A stretch of DNA of 64,000 nt. Source: Flavobacteriales bacterium (GTDB taxonomy: Bacteria; Bacteroidota; Bacteroidia; Flavobacteriales_D; Sanyastnellaceae). Shown one piece after another: positions 37,422-46,642 of the stretch. Position numbers and translations under genes: made by a program. The notes beneath the pieces were generated by a model. It did not search any database, was not told the DNA's origin, and saw only the letters and a program-made list of their open reading frames with translations. Every line of letters begins with the position of its first letter. Position 1 is the stretch's first letter. The stretch is from NCBI GenBank assembly GCA_947466425.1, contig CANIBZ010000004.1:36771-100770 (forward strand), read 5' to 3'.

Positions 37422-37646
37422 TTATTCAATAATTTCAAAACGCTTGAACTTAATGCGTCCAAGCTCACACTCGTCTTCCCACATGGCAAGCGGGCGGGCG
37501 TATACAGACCCAAAAGGAATGGATTTATAAACAACCAAGGACTCTTGGTTTTCGCTGTGATTGGCTAGCGTAATAATTTCGTAAACCCCTCCTTTGTAAT
37601 GTTTCCAACGCTCACCTGGCATTGGGTACCTCATCGCTTTTTCCAT
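37422..37646 (-). CDS. DUF1653 family protein
   Basis: A 74-residue soluble protein containing the DUF1653 pattern GERWKHYKGGVYEIITLANHSE, VVYKSIPFGSVYARPLAMW and the ending KFKRFEII. Members are small, cytoplasmic and of unknown function. It starts 9 bp after dnaG and is probably cotranscribed with it. Confidence 0.85.
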   Translation of the reverse strand: MEKAMRYPMPGERWKHYKGGVYEIITLANHSENQESLVVYKSIPFGSVYARPLAMWEDECELGRIKFKRFEIIE

Positions 37647-37655
37647 GTTTTTCTT

Positions 37656-39626
37656 TTATAAAACCACCGTTCCAAAATTATCTGCTAATTGCTTCCGCAC
37701 TTCGTCCAATCGTTTCTTTTCCGCTAATAAAATCATTACCTCGTCTTCGTTCGATTCACCTTCCAATTGAGATTCAATAGCCTTCGCTGCAATTTGTACG
37801 TGACGCATTTTCATGCGAAATAAACAATCTTTTGCGGCCTTTCCTATGATATATTCTTCCGATTCAGTTAATATACCGTGTTTATTCTTCCAGTTTTCAC
37901 TTATTTGATGACGCGTGGTTAACACGTTTACCGCTTCACTTCGCACACTTTCTTCCTCGTGAGAAGTAAAGTTGTGATGACTAGGCATCTGATTGTCTTT
38001 CACCAATTCCAAATACTCCTTTAACATTTTCGAATAAACTTCAGACTGAAGCGTCATAAAGTCGTGCTCGAGATTTCCAATTAAATAATCGGCCACAGAT
38101 AAATGAATAACTTCTCGCTTGCCTTCTTCGTTCACTATTTCAATAGGCATTTCATATTCGCCATACATCAACAAAATGCGCAGAAAATCTCGCTCTTGCG
38201 CTTCCGCATTCAAGGTATCGGCTACCGGTGCGGTTTCATCAAACGGAGTCGGGGCGGGCGCTTCAACAGTTGTGTGAACACCGGCTTCTTCTGAAGAACT
38301 TGGTTTTCCTGGGCCTTTCTTTAAATTTTCTTGAAGCGATTTGTTCAATTCTAAGAATAGAACAGACTCTCCTATACCCATAATTTGCGAACAGTCTTGA
38401 ACAAAAACCGAACGCTTAATAGCATCTGGAATAAGCGCGATGCTGTCCACAATCCCCCGAATTAATCCCGCTTTTTTAATGGGATCATTACCAACCTCTT
38501 CAAGAAGTAATGCTGTTTTATATCGAATGAAATCCTTCGCGTTTTCCTTCACATATAGCTGAATCTCCTCGCTGCTGTGCTTTCTAGAATAACTGTCCGG
38601 ATCATCACCATCTGGAAATGTTGCAACGCGAACGTTCATTCCTTCCTTCAATATCATGTCAATACCTCGGAAACTCGCTTTAATTCCAGCTTTGTCTCCA
38701 TCATATAAAATGGTAATGTTCTGTGTAAATCGACGAATCAAACGAATCTGTCCTTCGGTCAAACTTGTTCCGCTACTGGCTACAACGTTCTCTACTCCGG
38801 CTTGGTGCAGCGCAATCACATCTGTATACCCTTCAACCAAAAAACAGTTGTCTTCCTTCACCATCGCGTTCTTCGCGAGGTGCAAGCCATACAAGGTGTT
38901 CGACTTGTGATAGAGATCGCTTTCCGGACTGTTGAAATATTTCGCAATGTCCTTCTCTGCCTTCAGTGTTCTTCCACCAAAGGCAATCACCTTTCCACTC
39001 ACATTGTGAATGGGGAACATCACCCTTCCGCGGAAGAAGTCATACGGCGAGCCGTCCTTCTCGCGTGTTAAGCCTGTCTTCAACAAATAGGTCAACGAAT
39101 GCCCTGCAGACAGTGCTGCTTGGGACATCTTGTCCCATCCGTCTGGACAATAGCCCAACTGAAATTTCTTCAGTGTGTCTTCACGAAATCCGCGCGATTC
39201 GAAATAAGAGAGCCCAATGGCTCTTCCCATTTCCGAATTGTACATCTGATCTTGGAAGTATTTATTGGCGTAATCCGTAACAACAGAAAGCTGTTCGCGC
39301 TCGCTTTTTTCAGCCTTTTGTTCTTCGGTCTGACTCTCTTCTTCAATCTCAATGTTGTACCTGTTCGCCAACCAGCGCAAGGCTTCCGGATAGGTAAGCT
39401 TCTCGTGCTGCATGAGGAAGTCAATGGCGTTTCCGCCTTTCCCTGAACTGAAATCTTTGTAAATTCCTTTCGCTGGAACGACGAAAAAACTTGGTGTTTT
39501 TTCATTCACAAACGGAGAAAGGCCGCGATAAGAAGACCCGCTTTTTTTCAAATGAACAAACTCTCCAACCACATCTTCAATAAGAATGGCCTGAAAAATT
39601 CGATCTATGGTGGAACGGGAAATCAT
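37656..39626 (-). CDS. dnaG: DNA primase DnaG, zinc-ligand-less type
   Basis: Makes RNA primers for replication. The 656 residues start with MISRSTIDRIF and a CHC2-like domain whose usual Cys/His ligands are replaced: YRGLSPFVNEKTPSF and KDFSSGKGGNAIDF stand where CxxH and CxxC would be. The Toprim catalytic part is intact (FLVEGYTDVIALHQAGVEN with the Glu, and ILYDGDKAG with the Asp-x-Asp-like pair). The C-terminal helicase-binding part is divergent. A TACCTTTG promoter box ends 8 nt before the ATG, suggesting a nearly leaderless mRNA. It is 19 bp after leuS. Confidence 0.95.
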   Translation of the reverse strand: MISRSTIDRIFQAILIEDVVGEFVHLKKSGSSYRGLSPFVNEKTPSFFVVPAKGIYKDFSSGKGGNAIDFLMQHEKLTYPEALRWLANRYNIEIEEESQTEEQKAEKSEREQLSVVTDYANKYFQDQMYNSEMGRAIGLSYFESRGFREDTLKKFQLGYCPDGWDKMSQAALSAGHSLTYLLKTGLTREKDGSPYDFFRGRVMFPIHNVSGKVIAFGGRTLKAEKDIAKYFNSPESDLYHKSNTLYGLHLAKNAMVKEDNCFLVEGYTDVIALHQAGVENVVASSGTSLTEGQIRLIRRFTQNITILYDGDKAGIKASFRGIDMILKEGMNVRVATFPDGDDPDSYSRKHSSEEIQLYVKENAKDFIRYKTALLLEEVGNDPIKKAGLIRGIVDSIALIPDAIKRSVFVQDCSQIMGIGESVLFLELNKSLQENLKKGPGKPSSSEEAGVHTTVEAPAPTPFDETAPVADTLNAEAQERDFLRILLMYGEYEMPIEIVNEEGKREVIHLSVADYLIGNLEHDFMTLQSEVYSKMLKEYLELVKDNQMPSHHNFTSHEEESVRSEAVNVLTTRHQISENWKNKHGILTESEEYIIGKAAKDCLFRMKMRHVQIAAKAIESQLEGESNEDEVMILLAEKKRLDEVRKQLADNFGTVVL

Positions 39627-39634
39627 GGGACTAC

Positions 39635-39642
39635 CAAAGGTA
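39635..39642 (-). promoter_or_regulatory. Promoter -7 element of dnaG, adjacent to the start codon (TACCTTTG)
   Basis: Exact TAnnTTTG in the 19 bp gap between leuS and dnaG, only 8 nt from the dnaG ATG, so the 5' leader would be a few nt at most. Confidence 0.55.
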
Positions 39643-39645
39643 GTG

Positions 39646-42453
39646 CTACATAACTACATTCACAATACGTTTCGGAACAACAATAATCTTTTTCGGGGTT
39701 TTTCCTTCCAAATATTTCGCTGTGCTTTCGTGTGCCATTACTTGCGCCTCAACATCTGCGGCACTCATGCCCACTGGAAGTGACAAGAAAAATCTTGTTT
39801 TTCCATTGAAAGAAACTGGATATTCGAAATTATCTTCTTCCAAATACTTGTTCTCAGCAACCGGCCATGATTCATTCATAACTGAAGTGGAATGGCCCAA
39901 ATTCTTCCAAAGTTCTTCCGCCAAGTGAGGGGCATACGGAGAAAGCAAAACAACCAAAGGCTCCAACGCCTGACGTTTGTTGCATTTCAGGTCTGTAAGC
40001 TCATTGGTCGCAATCATGCATGCGCTAACAACGGTGTTCCAAGAGAAACGCTCTAGGTCTTCAGTAATCTTTTTTATAGTCTTGTGAACCACTCGCATTT
40101 CAGCCGCCGTGGCCTCTTCCGAAGAAACAGAGAACGTTTCGTTCTCTAAGAACAAGCGGTGGAAACGACGCAAGAAATTGTGCACGCCACTTATACCCTT
40201 AGTATCCCAAGGTTTGCTTTGCTCTACCGGTCCCAAGAACATTTCGTAGCAACGCAAGGTGTCTGCGCCGAACTTCTCTATTAATTCATCCGGAGTTTGA
40301 ACGTTGTACTTCGACTTCGACATTTTCTCAACTTCCCAACCGCAGGTGTATTCGCCGTTTTCATTCAACATGAATTCTGCGTTTGCGTATTCTGGAAGCC
40401 AATTCTTAAATCCTTCAATATTCAATTTATCGTTGTCAACCAATGAAATGTCTGCATACAAGCGCTGTGTTTCAAACTCTTTTCTTCGCTCGAAGGAAAT
40501 GAAAGTGTTGCTGTCTTTTATGCGGTAAACAAAGCTGCTGCGCCCAAGGATCATTCCTTGGTTAATCATCTTCTTGAACGGTTCATTGAACGGTATGTAT
40601 CCCAAGTCGAACAACACTTTCGTCCAAAAACGAGAATACAACAAGTGTCCGGTTGCGTGCTCGGCACCGCCCATATACAAGTCTACTTGCCCCCAATATT
40701 TTATGCGCTCTTCCGATGCAAAAACCGAATGATTGTTCGGGTCCATGTAACGTAAGAAATACCAAGAAGATCCTGCCCATCCTGGCATGGTGTTGCACTC
40801 CATGGGCATGCCGTTTCTTTCCCAATTCGTCGCGCGAGCCAACGGTGGTTCGCCTGATTCTGTAGGAAGATAAGCGTCAACGTCTGGCAACTCAGTTGGA
40901 AGTTCTTCGGTATTTATCAAGCGTGGAATTCCATTTTCATAATAAATCGGGAAAGGTTCTCCCCAATAACGTTGACGGCTAAACACGGCATCGCGCAAGC
41001 GATAGTTCACGCGTTTTTCTCCCGCACCCAATTCCACCAAACGCTCACACACCGCATCAAATGCCGCGTAGTAATTCATTCCGTTTAAAAAATCGGAATT
41101 CGCAAGCGTTGCTTCTTTCGAGGTTTCTGCCTTTTCTGACAAATCAGATTCAGCAAAAATATTTTTTATTTCTAGGTTGAAATGCTTCGCAAAATCATAG
41201 TCGCGCTGATCGCCTGCAGGTACCGCCATTACTGCGCCGGTTCCATAACCTGCTAACACGTAATCGCCTATCCAAATTGGAACTTGATCACCTGTTAATG
41301 GGTGCTGCGCATAGCTTCCTGTAAACACACCCGAGATTTTCTTCTCGGCCATGCGTTCGCGCTCTGTCTTCAACTTTGAATTCGATACGTAATCCGCCAC
41401 AGCATCGCGCTGTTCCGCTGTGGTCAACACTTCCACGCTTTCGTGTTCGGGAGCCAATGTTAAAAATGAAACGCCGTAAAGGGTATCCGGACGCGTTGTG
41501 AATACTTCAATCGTTACTTCTTTTTCTGCCTGAAAACGAACGCGCGCACCGGAAGATTTTCCGATCCAGTTGCGTTGAATTTCTTTAATGTTATCAGGCC
41601 AATCTATCGTGTCTAAGTCGGAAATCAATCGTTCCGAATAGGCTGAAATACGCATGCTCCATTGACGCATTTTCTTTTGCTCTACGGCATGTCCGCCGCG
41701 CTCACTCACGCCGTCTTTGATTTCATCGTTCGCCAAAACGGTTCCTAATGCAGGGCACCAGTTCACTAACGAGTCTGCCAAATAAGACACGCGGTAATTC
41801 ATAAGCAGCGCTTCCTTTTGCGCTTGGCTCATGCTTTTCCAGTCGGTGTCTGTGAATTCTCCTTCGAAATGAGAAGAGAAAATATGATCGGCTTCCAACA
41901 AATAAGTCTTCCACCAGTCTTCGTCCATGTGAGCATTCACACCGTATGAACCGTTGTCTTCAAACTTCTCTATTAACTCTGAAATAGGTCTCGTCTTGTT
42001 CGAGTCTAGATCATACCACGCGTTGAACAACAATCCGAAAATCCATTGTGTCCACTTATAATATTCCGGAGAACTGGTTCTCACCTCTCTGCTCCAATCG
42101 TATGAAAAGCCCATCTTATCAAGCTGTTCGCGGTAGCGCGCAATGTTCTGCTCTGTTGTTTTTGCGGGGTGTTGTCCCGTTAAAATAGCGTACTGTTCAG
42201 CAGGTAATCCGAAAGAATCATATCCCATTGGATGCAACACATTGTATCCTTTGTGACGCATGTATCGAGCATAAATATCTGAGGCGATATAACCCAACGG
42301 ATGGCCGACGTGCAGCCCCGCTCCGCTTGGATAAGGGAACATGTCTAAGACATAAAATTTCTTCTTATTCGTGTCTTCGGTAACTTTGTAAGACTCGTCA
42401 TGCGCCCATTTCTTGCGCCAGTTTGCTTCAATATTTCTAAAATCGTATTCCAT
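39646..42453 (-). CDS. leuS: Leucyl-tRNA synthetase
   Basis: Charges tRNA(Leu). The 935-residue class I enzyme has the HIGH motif in YPSGAGLHVGHPLGY (about residue 41), an inserted editing domain (TTRPDTLYGVSF about residue 320), and the KMSKS loop EKMSKSKYN (about residue 715). Longer than the E. coli enzyme (860), partly through an insertion around residues 140-210, as seen in Bacteroidota. It diverges from pyrH with 65 bp between the start codons. Confidence 0.97.
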   Translation of the reverse strand: MEYDFRNIEANWRKKWAHDESYKVTEDTNKKKFYVLDMFPYPSGAGLHVGHPLGYIASDIYARYMRHKGYNVLHPMGYDSFGLPAEQYAILTGQHPAKTTEQNIARYREQLDKMGFSYDWSREVRTSSPEYYKWTQWIFGLLFNAWYDLDSNKTRPISELIEKFEDNGSYGVNAHMDEDWWKTYLLEADHIFSSHFEGEFTDTDWKSMSQAQKEALLMNYRVSYLADSLVNWCPALGTVLANDEIKDGVSERGGHAVEQKKMRQWSMRISAYSERLISDLDTIDWPDNIKEIQRNWIGKSSGARVRFQAEKEVTIEVFTTRPDTLYGVSFLTLAPEHESVEVLTTAEQRDAVADYVSNSKLKTERERMAEKKISGVFTGSYAQHPLTGDQVPIWIGDYVLAGYGTGAVMAVPAGDQRDYDFAKHFNLEIKNIFAESDLSEKAETSKEATLANSDFLNGMNYYAAFDAVCERLVELGAGEKRVNYRLRDAVFSRQRYWGEPFPIYYENGIPRLINTEELPTELPDVDAYLPTESGEPPLARATNWERNGMPMECNTMPGWAGSSWYFLRYMDPNNHSVFASEERIKYWGQVDLYMGGAEHATGHLLYSRFWTKVLFDLGYIPFNEPFKKMINQGMILGRSSFVYRIKDSNTFISFERRKEFETQRLYADISLVDNDKLNIEGFKNWLPEYANAEFMLNENGEYTCGWEVEKMSKSKYNVQTPDELIEKFGADTLRCYEMFLGPVEQSKPWDTKGISGVHNFLRRFHRLFLENETFSVSSEEATAAEMRVVHKTIKKITEDLERFSWNTVVSACMIATNELTDLKCNKRQALEPLVVLLSPYAPHLAEELWKNLGHSTSVMNESWPVAENKYLEEDNFEYPVSFNGKTRFFLSLPVGMSAADVEAQVMAHESTAKYLEGKTPKKIIVVPKRIVNVVM

Positions 42454-42473
42454 AAATCGTGTAGAATCGTTCG

Positions 42474-42481
42474 CGAAGATA
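42474..42481 (-). promoter_or_regulatory. Promoter -7 element of leuS (TATCTTCG)
   Basis: Minus-strand TATCTTCG followed by CG, 20 nt before the leuS ATG. It mirrors the TAACTTCGCG box of pyrH on the other strand. Confidence 0.5.
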
Positions 42482-42504
42482 GGGCGCAGAATGACCTAAT
42501 TCAC

Positions 42505-42512
42505 TAACTTCG
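42505..42512 (+). promoter_or_regulatory. Promoter -7 element of pyrH inside a palindrome (TAACTTCG)
   Basis: TAACTTCG ends 6 nt before the pyrH ATG and is embedded in the perfect 12 bp palindrome ACTTCGCGAAGT (42507-42518). The mRNA would be leaderless or nearly so. Confidence 0.5.
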
Positions 42513-42518
42513 CGAAGT

Positions 42519-43226
42519 ATGAAATACCAACGCATTCTTCTAAAATTAAGTGGTGAGGCCTTAATGGGCGACAAACAGTTCGGAATTGACAACGTGCGCA
42601 TTATGCAATACGCCCAAGAAATTAAAGCTGTTTGGGAACAAGGAGTTGAAGTCGCTATTGTTATTGGCGGTGGAAATATCTTCCGCGGAGTTCAAGCAGA
42701 ACAAGGCGGAATGGAGCGCACACAAGGCGATTACATGGGCATGTTAGCCACCATGATCAACAGCATGGCCCTTCAAAGCGCTTTGGAGTCGGCTCACGTT
42801 CCAACGCGTTTGCAAAGCGCCATTGAGATGAAACAAATTTGCGAGCCCTTCATCAAAAGAAGAGCGGTAAGACATTTAGAAAAAAATCGTGTAGTCATTT
42901 TCGGAGCGGGAACCGGTAATCCGTTTTTCACAACCGACACTGCTGCATCACTTCGCGCTATTGAAATTGAAGCAGATGTGGTATTGAAAGGAACGCGTGT
43001 AGACGGCATCTACACGGCAGATCCCGAGAAAGATCCTACCGCAACAAAATACGAAACCGTTACTTTCAACGAAGTATATGAAAAAGGTTTGAATGTGATG
43101 GACATGACGGCCTTCACCTTGTGCAACGAAAATAAATTGCCGATTATCATTTTCGACATGAACAAAGAAGGTAACCTTCTGAATTTAGTTTCTGGCGAAA
43201 ACATTGGAACCAAAGTAGAATTTTAA
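42519..43226 (+). CDS. pyrH: Uridylate kinase
   Basis: Phosphorylates UMP to UDP in pyrimidine nucleotide synthesis. The 235-residue protein has the amino-acid-kinase fold motifs [13 protein letters not shown] (residues 4-16), [10 protein letters not shown] and [13 protein letters not shown], with the UMP kinase segment [23 protein letters not shown] hexamer in other bacteria, regulated by GTP and UTP. First gene of pyrH-frr-dusB. Confidence 0.97.
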   Translation: MKYQRILLKLSGEALMGDKQFGIDNVRIMQYAQEIKAVWEQGVEVAIVIGGGNIFRGVQAEQGGMERTQGDYMGMLATMINSMALQSALESAHVPTRLQSAIEMKQICEPFIKRRAVRHLEKNRVVIFGAGTGNPFFTTDTAASLRAIEIEADVVLKGTRVDGIYTADPEKDPTATKYETVTFNEVYEKGLNVMDMTAFTLCNENKLPIIIFDMNKEGNLLNLVSGENIGTKVEF

Positions 43227-43240
43227 AGCAGAACAATAAT

Positions 43241-43804
43241 ATGTCTGAAGAAGTTAAAATGGCCCTCGACGAGGCAGCAGAAGCAATGAGTAAAACCATT
43301 ACTCACTTAGAAAGCGAATTGAATAAAGTGCGCGCTGGCAAGGCAAGCCCTGTAATGTTAGACGGTGTGCGCGTAGATTATTACGGCACCATGACTCCGT
43401 TGAAAAACGTTGCAAACGTTACCACTCCAGACGCGAGAACACTCAATGTTCAACCTTGGGAAAAAGGTATGTTGAATGCCATTTCTAAGGGAATTATGGA
43501 AGCAAACCTCGGTTTGAATCCGCAGAACAACGGCGATGTCATTATGATTGCTGTTCCTATGCTTACGGAAGAACGTCGTCGCGATTTATCGAAGCGCGCG
43601 CATTCAGAAGGTGAAAACGCCCGTGTGGGAATTCGCACAGCTCGTAAAGAAGCATTAGACTTCATTAAGCAGGCGCAGAAAGATGGACTTCCTGAAGATG
43701 AAGCAAAAACGGGTGAATCGAAGGTTCAAGAACTTACAGACAAGTTCAACAAAAAAGTAGACGAAGTCTTAGCCGCGAAAGACAAAGATATTATGTCCAT
43801 CTAA
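43241..43804 (+). CDS. frr: Ribosome recycling factor
   Basis: Splits post-termination ribosomes together with EF-G. The 187 residues show the family pattern: VRAGKASPVMLDGVRVDYYGTMTPL near residue 30, NVTTPDARTLNVQPWEK, and the C-terminal helix with RKEALDFIKQAQKDGLPEDEAK. Length is normal. It follows pyrH by 14 bp, the conserved pyrH-frr order of bacteria. Confidence 0.98.
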   Translation: MSEEVKMALDEAAEAMSKTITHLESELNKVRAGKASPVMLDGVRVDYYGTMTPLKNVANVTTPDARTLNVQPWEKGMLNAISKGIMEANLGLNPQNNGDVIMIAVPMLTEERRRDLSKRAHSEGENARVGIRTARKEALDFIKQAQKDGLPEDEAKTGESKVQELTDKFNKKVDEVLAAKDKDIMSI

Positions 43805-43814
43805 ACCCAAGCAT

Positions 43815-44792
43815 GTGGTAAAGATTGGTGATATTGAACTTCCTGAATTTCCGCTGCTGCTCGCTCCCATGGAAGATGTGAGCGACCCGCCTTTCCGCAT
43901 GGTCTGCAAAGAGCAGGGTGTAGATTTAATGTACACTGAATTTATTAGCAGTGAAGGACTCATTCGCGACGCTGTAAAAAGCAGAATGAAGCTTGACATC
44001 TTCGAGTATGAAAGACCCATCGGAGTTCAAATTTTCGGAAGTGAAATTGAATCCATGGTGAAGAGTGCCGAAATCATTGAATCGGTAAATCCAAATCTCT
44101 TAGACATCAACTACGGTTGCCCCGTGTCTAAAGTCACATGCAAAGGCGCTGGGGCTGGCATTCTACAGAACATTCCGAAAATGATAGCCATGACCGACGC
44201 GGTTGTGAAAGCGACTAAACTTCCAGTTACCGTAAAAACACGTTTAGGCTGGGACGAAGGTTCGAAAAATATTGAAGAAGTTGCGGAACGCCTTCAAGAC
44301 ATTGGTATTCATGCACTCACTGTTCACGGAAGAACACGCGTGCAGATGTACAAAGGCGAAGCCAATTGGGAGCTCATTGCTAAGATCAAAGAAAACCCAC
44401 GAATTCATATTCCCATCTTCGGAAACGGCGATATCGACTCACCTGAAAAAGCGTGGGAATACAAAAATAAATACGGCGTAGATGGAATAATGGTGGGTCG
44501 CGCAAGTATTGGATATCCCTGGATATTCCGTGAAATAAAGCATTACTTCAAAACACAAGAATTGCTTCCCCCGCCTACCATTGCTGAACGTGTTGAAGCA
44601 TGTAAAAATCATTTCGAATTTTCACTTCGTTGGAAAGGAGAAAAATTAGGCGTGCTTGAAATGAGAAGACACTACACCAACTACTTCAAAGGAATTCCAA
44701 ATTTCAAACCTTTCCGAATGGACTTAGTCACCTCTATGGACATTGACTTTATTCGAAGAAAATTAGATGACATCACTCAGTTTGAAATCTAA
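43815..44792 (+). CDS. dusB: tRNA-dihydrouridine synthase (DusB-like)
   Basis: FMN enzyme that reduces uridines in the tRNA D loop. The 325-residue TIM barrel shows LAPMEDVSDPPFR near residue 17, the DINYGCPVSKVTCKGAGAG active loop with the catalytic Cys, HGRTRVQMYKG and GNGDIDSPEKA, and DGIMVGRASIGYPWIF. It starts with GTG 10 bp after frr; the ATG two bases upstream is in another frame. DusA and DusC are less likely given the NIGCP-like motif and C-terminal helix. Confidence 0.93.
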   Translation: MVKIGDIELPEFPLLLAPMEDVSDPPFRMVCKEQGVDLMYTEFISSEGLIRDAVKSRMKLDIFEYERPIGVQIFGSEIESMVKSAEIIESVNPNLLDINYGCPVSKVTCKGAGAGILQNIPKMIAMTDAVVKATKLPVTVKTRLGWDEGSKNIEEVAERLQDIGIHALTVHGRTRVQMYKGEANWELIAKIKENPRIHIPIFGNGDIDSPEKAWEYKNKYGVDGIMVGRASIGYPWIFREIKHYFKTQELLPPPTIAERVEACKNHFEFSLRWKGEKLGVLEMRRHYTNYFKGIPNFKPFRMDLVTSMDIDFIRRKLDDITQFEI

Positions 44793-44801
44793 ATTCAGGA
44801 T

Positions 44802-44809
44802 TAACTTTG
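44802..44809 (+). promoter_or_regulatory. Promoter -7 element of trhO (TAACTTTG)
   Basis: Exact TAnnTTTG match followed by CA, 30 nt before the trhO ATG, in the 47 bp gap after dusB. Confidence 0.55.
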
Positions 44810-44839
44810 CACCATCTAGAATAATCTATACTTGTTCAG

Positions 44840-45862
44840 ATGTCAAAACTACACAACACCGAAGATAAGCGCGTCCTGCGCCAACGTATGCTCGCAGACA
44901 GCACTCCGCGAACAACAGTATCGTTTTACAAATACCATCAGATTGAAGATCCGCAAGGCTTTCGCGACGGGCTTTTCGCGCGTTGGAACGAGCTTAATGT
45001 TCTTGGAAGAACGTACATAGCTTCGGAAGGAATTAATGCGCAAATTTCAGTTCCAACTGAAAATTTCGAAACGTTTGTTGAAGATCTTTTCACCATAGAT
45101 TTCCTAAACGGCATTCGTCTGAACACCGCCGTTGATGAGGGAAAATCGTTCTATGCCTTGAAAGTAAAACTTCGAAACAAAATCGTTGCAGACGGAATTG
45201 AAGATCCAAATTTCGATCCGTCAAACACTGGAAAATACTTAACCGCAGACGAGTGGAATCAACAACTCGCAGATCCCAACACTGTTGTTGTTGACATGCG
45301 CAATCACTACGAAAGTGAGGTTGGACATTTTGAAGGGGCTATCTGTCCTGACGTTGACACCTTCCGCGAAGAGCTTCAGGTGGTTGAGGATATTCTTCAA
45401 AACGACAAAGACAAAAAAGTGCTCATGTACTGCACTGGAGGAATTCGCTGTGAAAAAGCTTCGGCTTACATGAAGCACAAGGGGTTCGAAAATGTGTATC
45501 ACCTGGAAGGTGGAATCATTAAATACGCCCGCGACGCCAAGGCAAATAACCTCGACATTAAGTTCAAGGGAGTGAACTTTGTATTTGACGAACGCCTTGC
45601 GGAAAGAATATCAGACGAGGTAATTGCAGCGTGTCATCAATGCGGAGAACCCTTCGATCATCATACCAATTGTTTGAACTTAGGCTGTCACATTCTCTTC
45701 ATTCAATGCAACACATGCAAAGAAAAATACGAGAATTGCTGCTCAGAAGAGTGTCAGAACATTACTCATTTGAGTGAAGAAGAGCAAAAAGAACTACGTA
45801 AGAAAACGCCTGTAGTCCGCAACGTATATAAGAAAGGGCGTATGCCGAAGCTCACGAAATAA
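44840..45862 (+). CDS. trhO: tRNA uridine-34 hydroxylase, rhodanese family (TrhO)
   Basis: Hydroxylates wobble uridine of some tRNAs toward 5-carboxymethoxyuridine. The 340 residues comprise an N-terminal acylphosphatase-like domain (about 20-120, [12 protein letters not shown]), a rhodanese domain with the active loop [10 protein letters not shown] (about residue 197), and a C-terminal Cys/His cluster ([24 protein letters not shown]) that probably binds zinc. Formerly UPF0176/YceA; the C-terminal zinc part is found in a subset. Single gene with its own promoter. Confidence 0.92.
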   Translation: MSKLHNTEDKRVLRQRMLADSTPRTTVSFYKYHQIEDPQGFRDGLFARWNELNVLGRTYIASEGINAQISVPTENFETFVEDLFTIDFLNGIRLNTAVDEGKSFYALKVKLRNKIVADGIEDPNFDPSNTGKYLTADEWNQQLADPNTVVVDMRNHYESEVGHFEGAICPDVDTFREELQVVEDILQNDKDKKVLMYCTGGIRCEKASAYMKHKGFENVYHLEGGIIKYARDAKANNLDIKFKGVNFVFDERLAERISDEVIAACHQCGEPFDHHTNCLNLGCHILFIQCNTCKEKYENCCSEECQNITHLSEEEQKELRKKTPVVRNVYKKGRMPKLTK

Positions 45863-45891
45863 TCATTTCTTGCGTGCGTGCTCAAAAATGT

Positions 45892-45899
45892 TATATTCG
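45892..45899 (+). promoter_or_regulatory. Promoter -7 element of the DUF2795 gene (TATATTCG)
   Basis: TATATTCG, the C variant, followed by CG, 31 nt before the ATG at 45931. Confidence 0.5.
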
Positions 45900-45930
45900 C
45901 GTTACGTAAAAAACCTTAAGCGTTACTACT

Positions 45931-46152
45931 ATGTACTGGACTTTAGAATTGGCCTCATATCTTGAAGACGCGCCTTGGCCCGCAACAAAAGAAGAATTAA
46001 TCGATTACGCCATGCGTGCTGGAGCACCGTTGGAAGTGGTTGAAAATCTTCAACAATTAGAAGACGAAGAAGAAGTTTTCGAGAGCATCGAAGACATTTG
46101 GCCAGACTATCCTACAAAAGAAGATTTCTTCTTCAACGAAGACGAATATTAA
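45931..46152 (+). CDS. DUF2795 family small acidic protein
   Basis: A 73-residue, very acidic protein. The segment YWTLELASYLEDAPWPATKEELIDYAMRAGAP followed by VVENLQQLEDEEE is the DUF2795 pattern found across Bacteroidota; the end is rich in Asp, Glu and Phe. Function is unknown. It has its own promoter and is followed by a deaminase gene after 23 bp. Confidence 0.85.
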   Translation: MYWTLELASYLEDAPWPATKEELIDYAMRAGAPLEVVENLQQLEDEEEVFESIEDIWPDYPTKEDFFFNEDEY

Positions 46153-46175
46153 TTTCTCTTTCGTAGTCTTATTCC

Positions 46176-46613
46176 ATGCCAACAGCTGAAGAGCAAAAGC
46201 AACTGAGGTACGACATCGCGTACTTGCGTATGGCCAAAGAATGGGCTAAACTTTCGCATTGTAACCGCAAACAAGTAGCGGCACTTCTCGTGAAAAACGG
46301 CGTTATTATTTCAGATGGATACAATGGCACTCCGAGCGGATTTCCAAATGCGTGTGAAAACGATGATGGCGAAACCCATTGGTACGTCTTACACGCTGAA
46401 GCCAATGCTATTCTCAAGGTAGCGAAGTCAACAAACAACGCGCACGGTTCAACATTATACATAACACTTAGTCCTTGTAAGGACTGTTGTAAGCTTATTC
46501 TTCAATCGGGAATAACCCGAATGGTCTACTTAAACGCATACAAAGACACAACAGCGATAGACTTTTTAAGAAATTCTGGAGTAGAAGTAGTTCAACGAGA
46601 ATTGCCAGAATAA
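46176..46613 (+). CDS. Deoxycytidylate deaminase-like (dCMP/ComEB) enzyme
   Basis: Zinc enzyme that probably turns dCMP into dUMP, feeding thymidylate synthesis. The 145 residues contain the catalytic LHAEANAIL (zinc His and proton-shuttle Glu) and SPCKDCCKLI (zinc Cys pair). The segment SDGYNGTPSGFPN is typical of dCMP deaminases. Allosteric regulation by dCTP/dTTP, as in T4 and Bacillus enzymes, cannot be judged. Precedes an S41 protease gene by 29 bp. Confidence 0.9.
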   Translation: MPTAEEQKQLRYDIAYLRMAKEWAKLSHCNRKQVAALLVKNGVIISDGYNGTPSGFPNACENDDGETHWYVLHAEANAILKVAKSTNNAHGSTLYITLSPCKDCCKLILQSGITRMVYLNAYKDTTAIDFLRNSGVEVVQRELPE

Positions 46614-46642
46614 CGTTATCTTTTCCACTTCGAAACAAAAAC

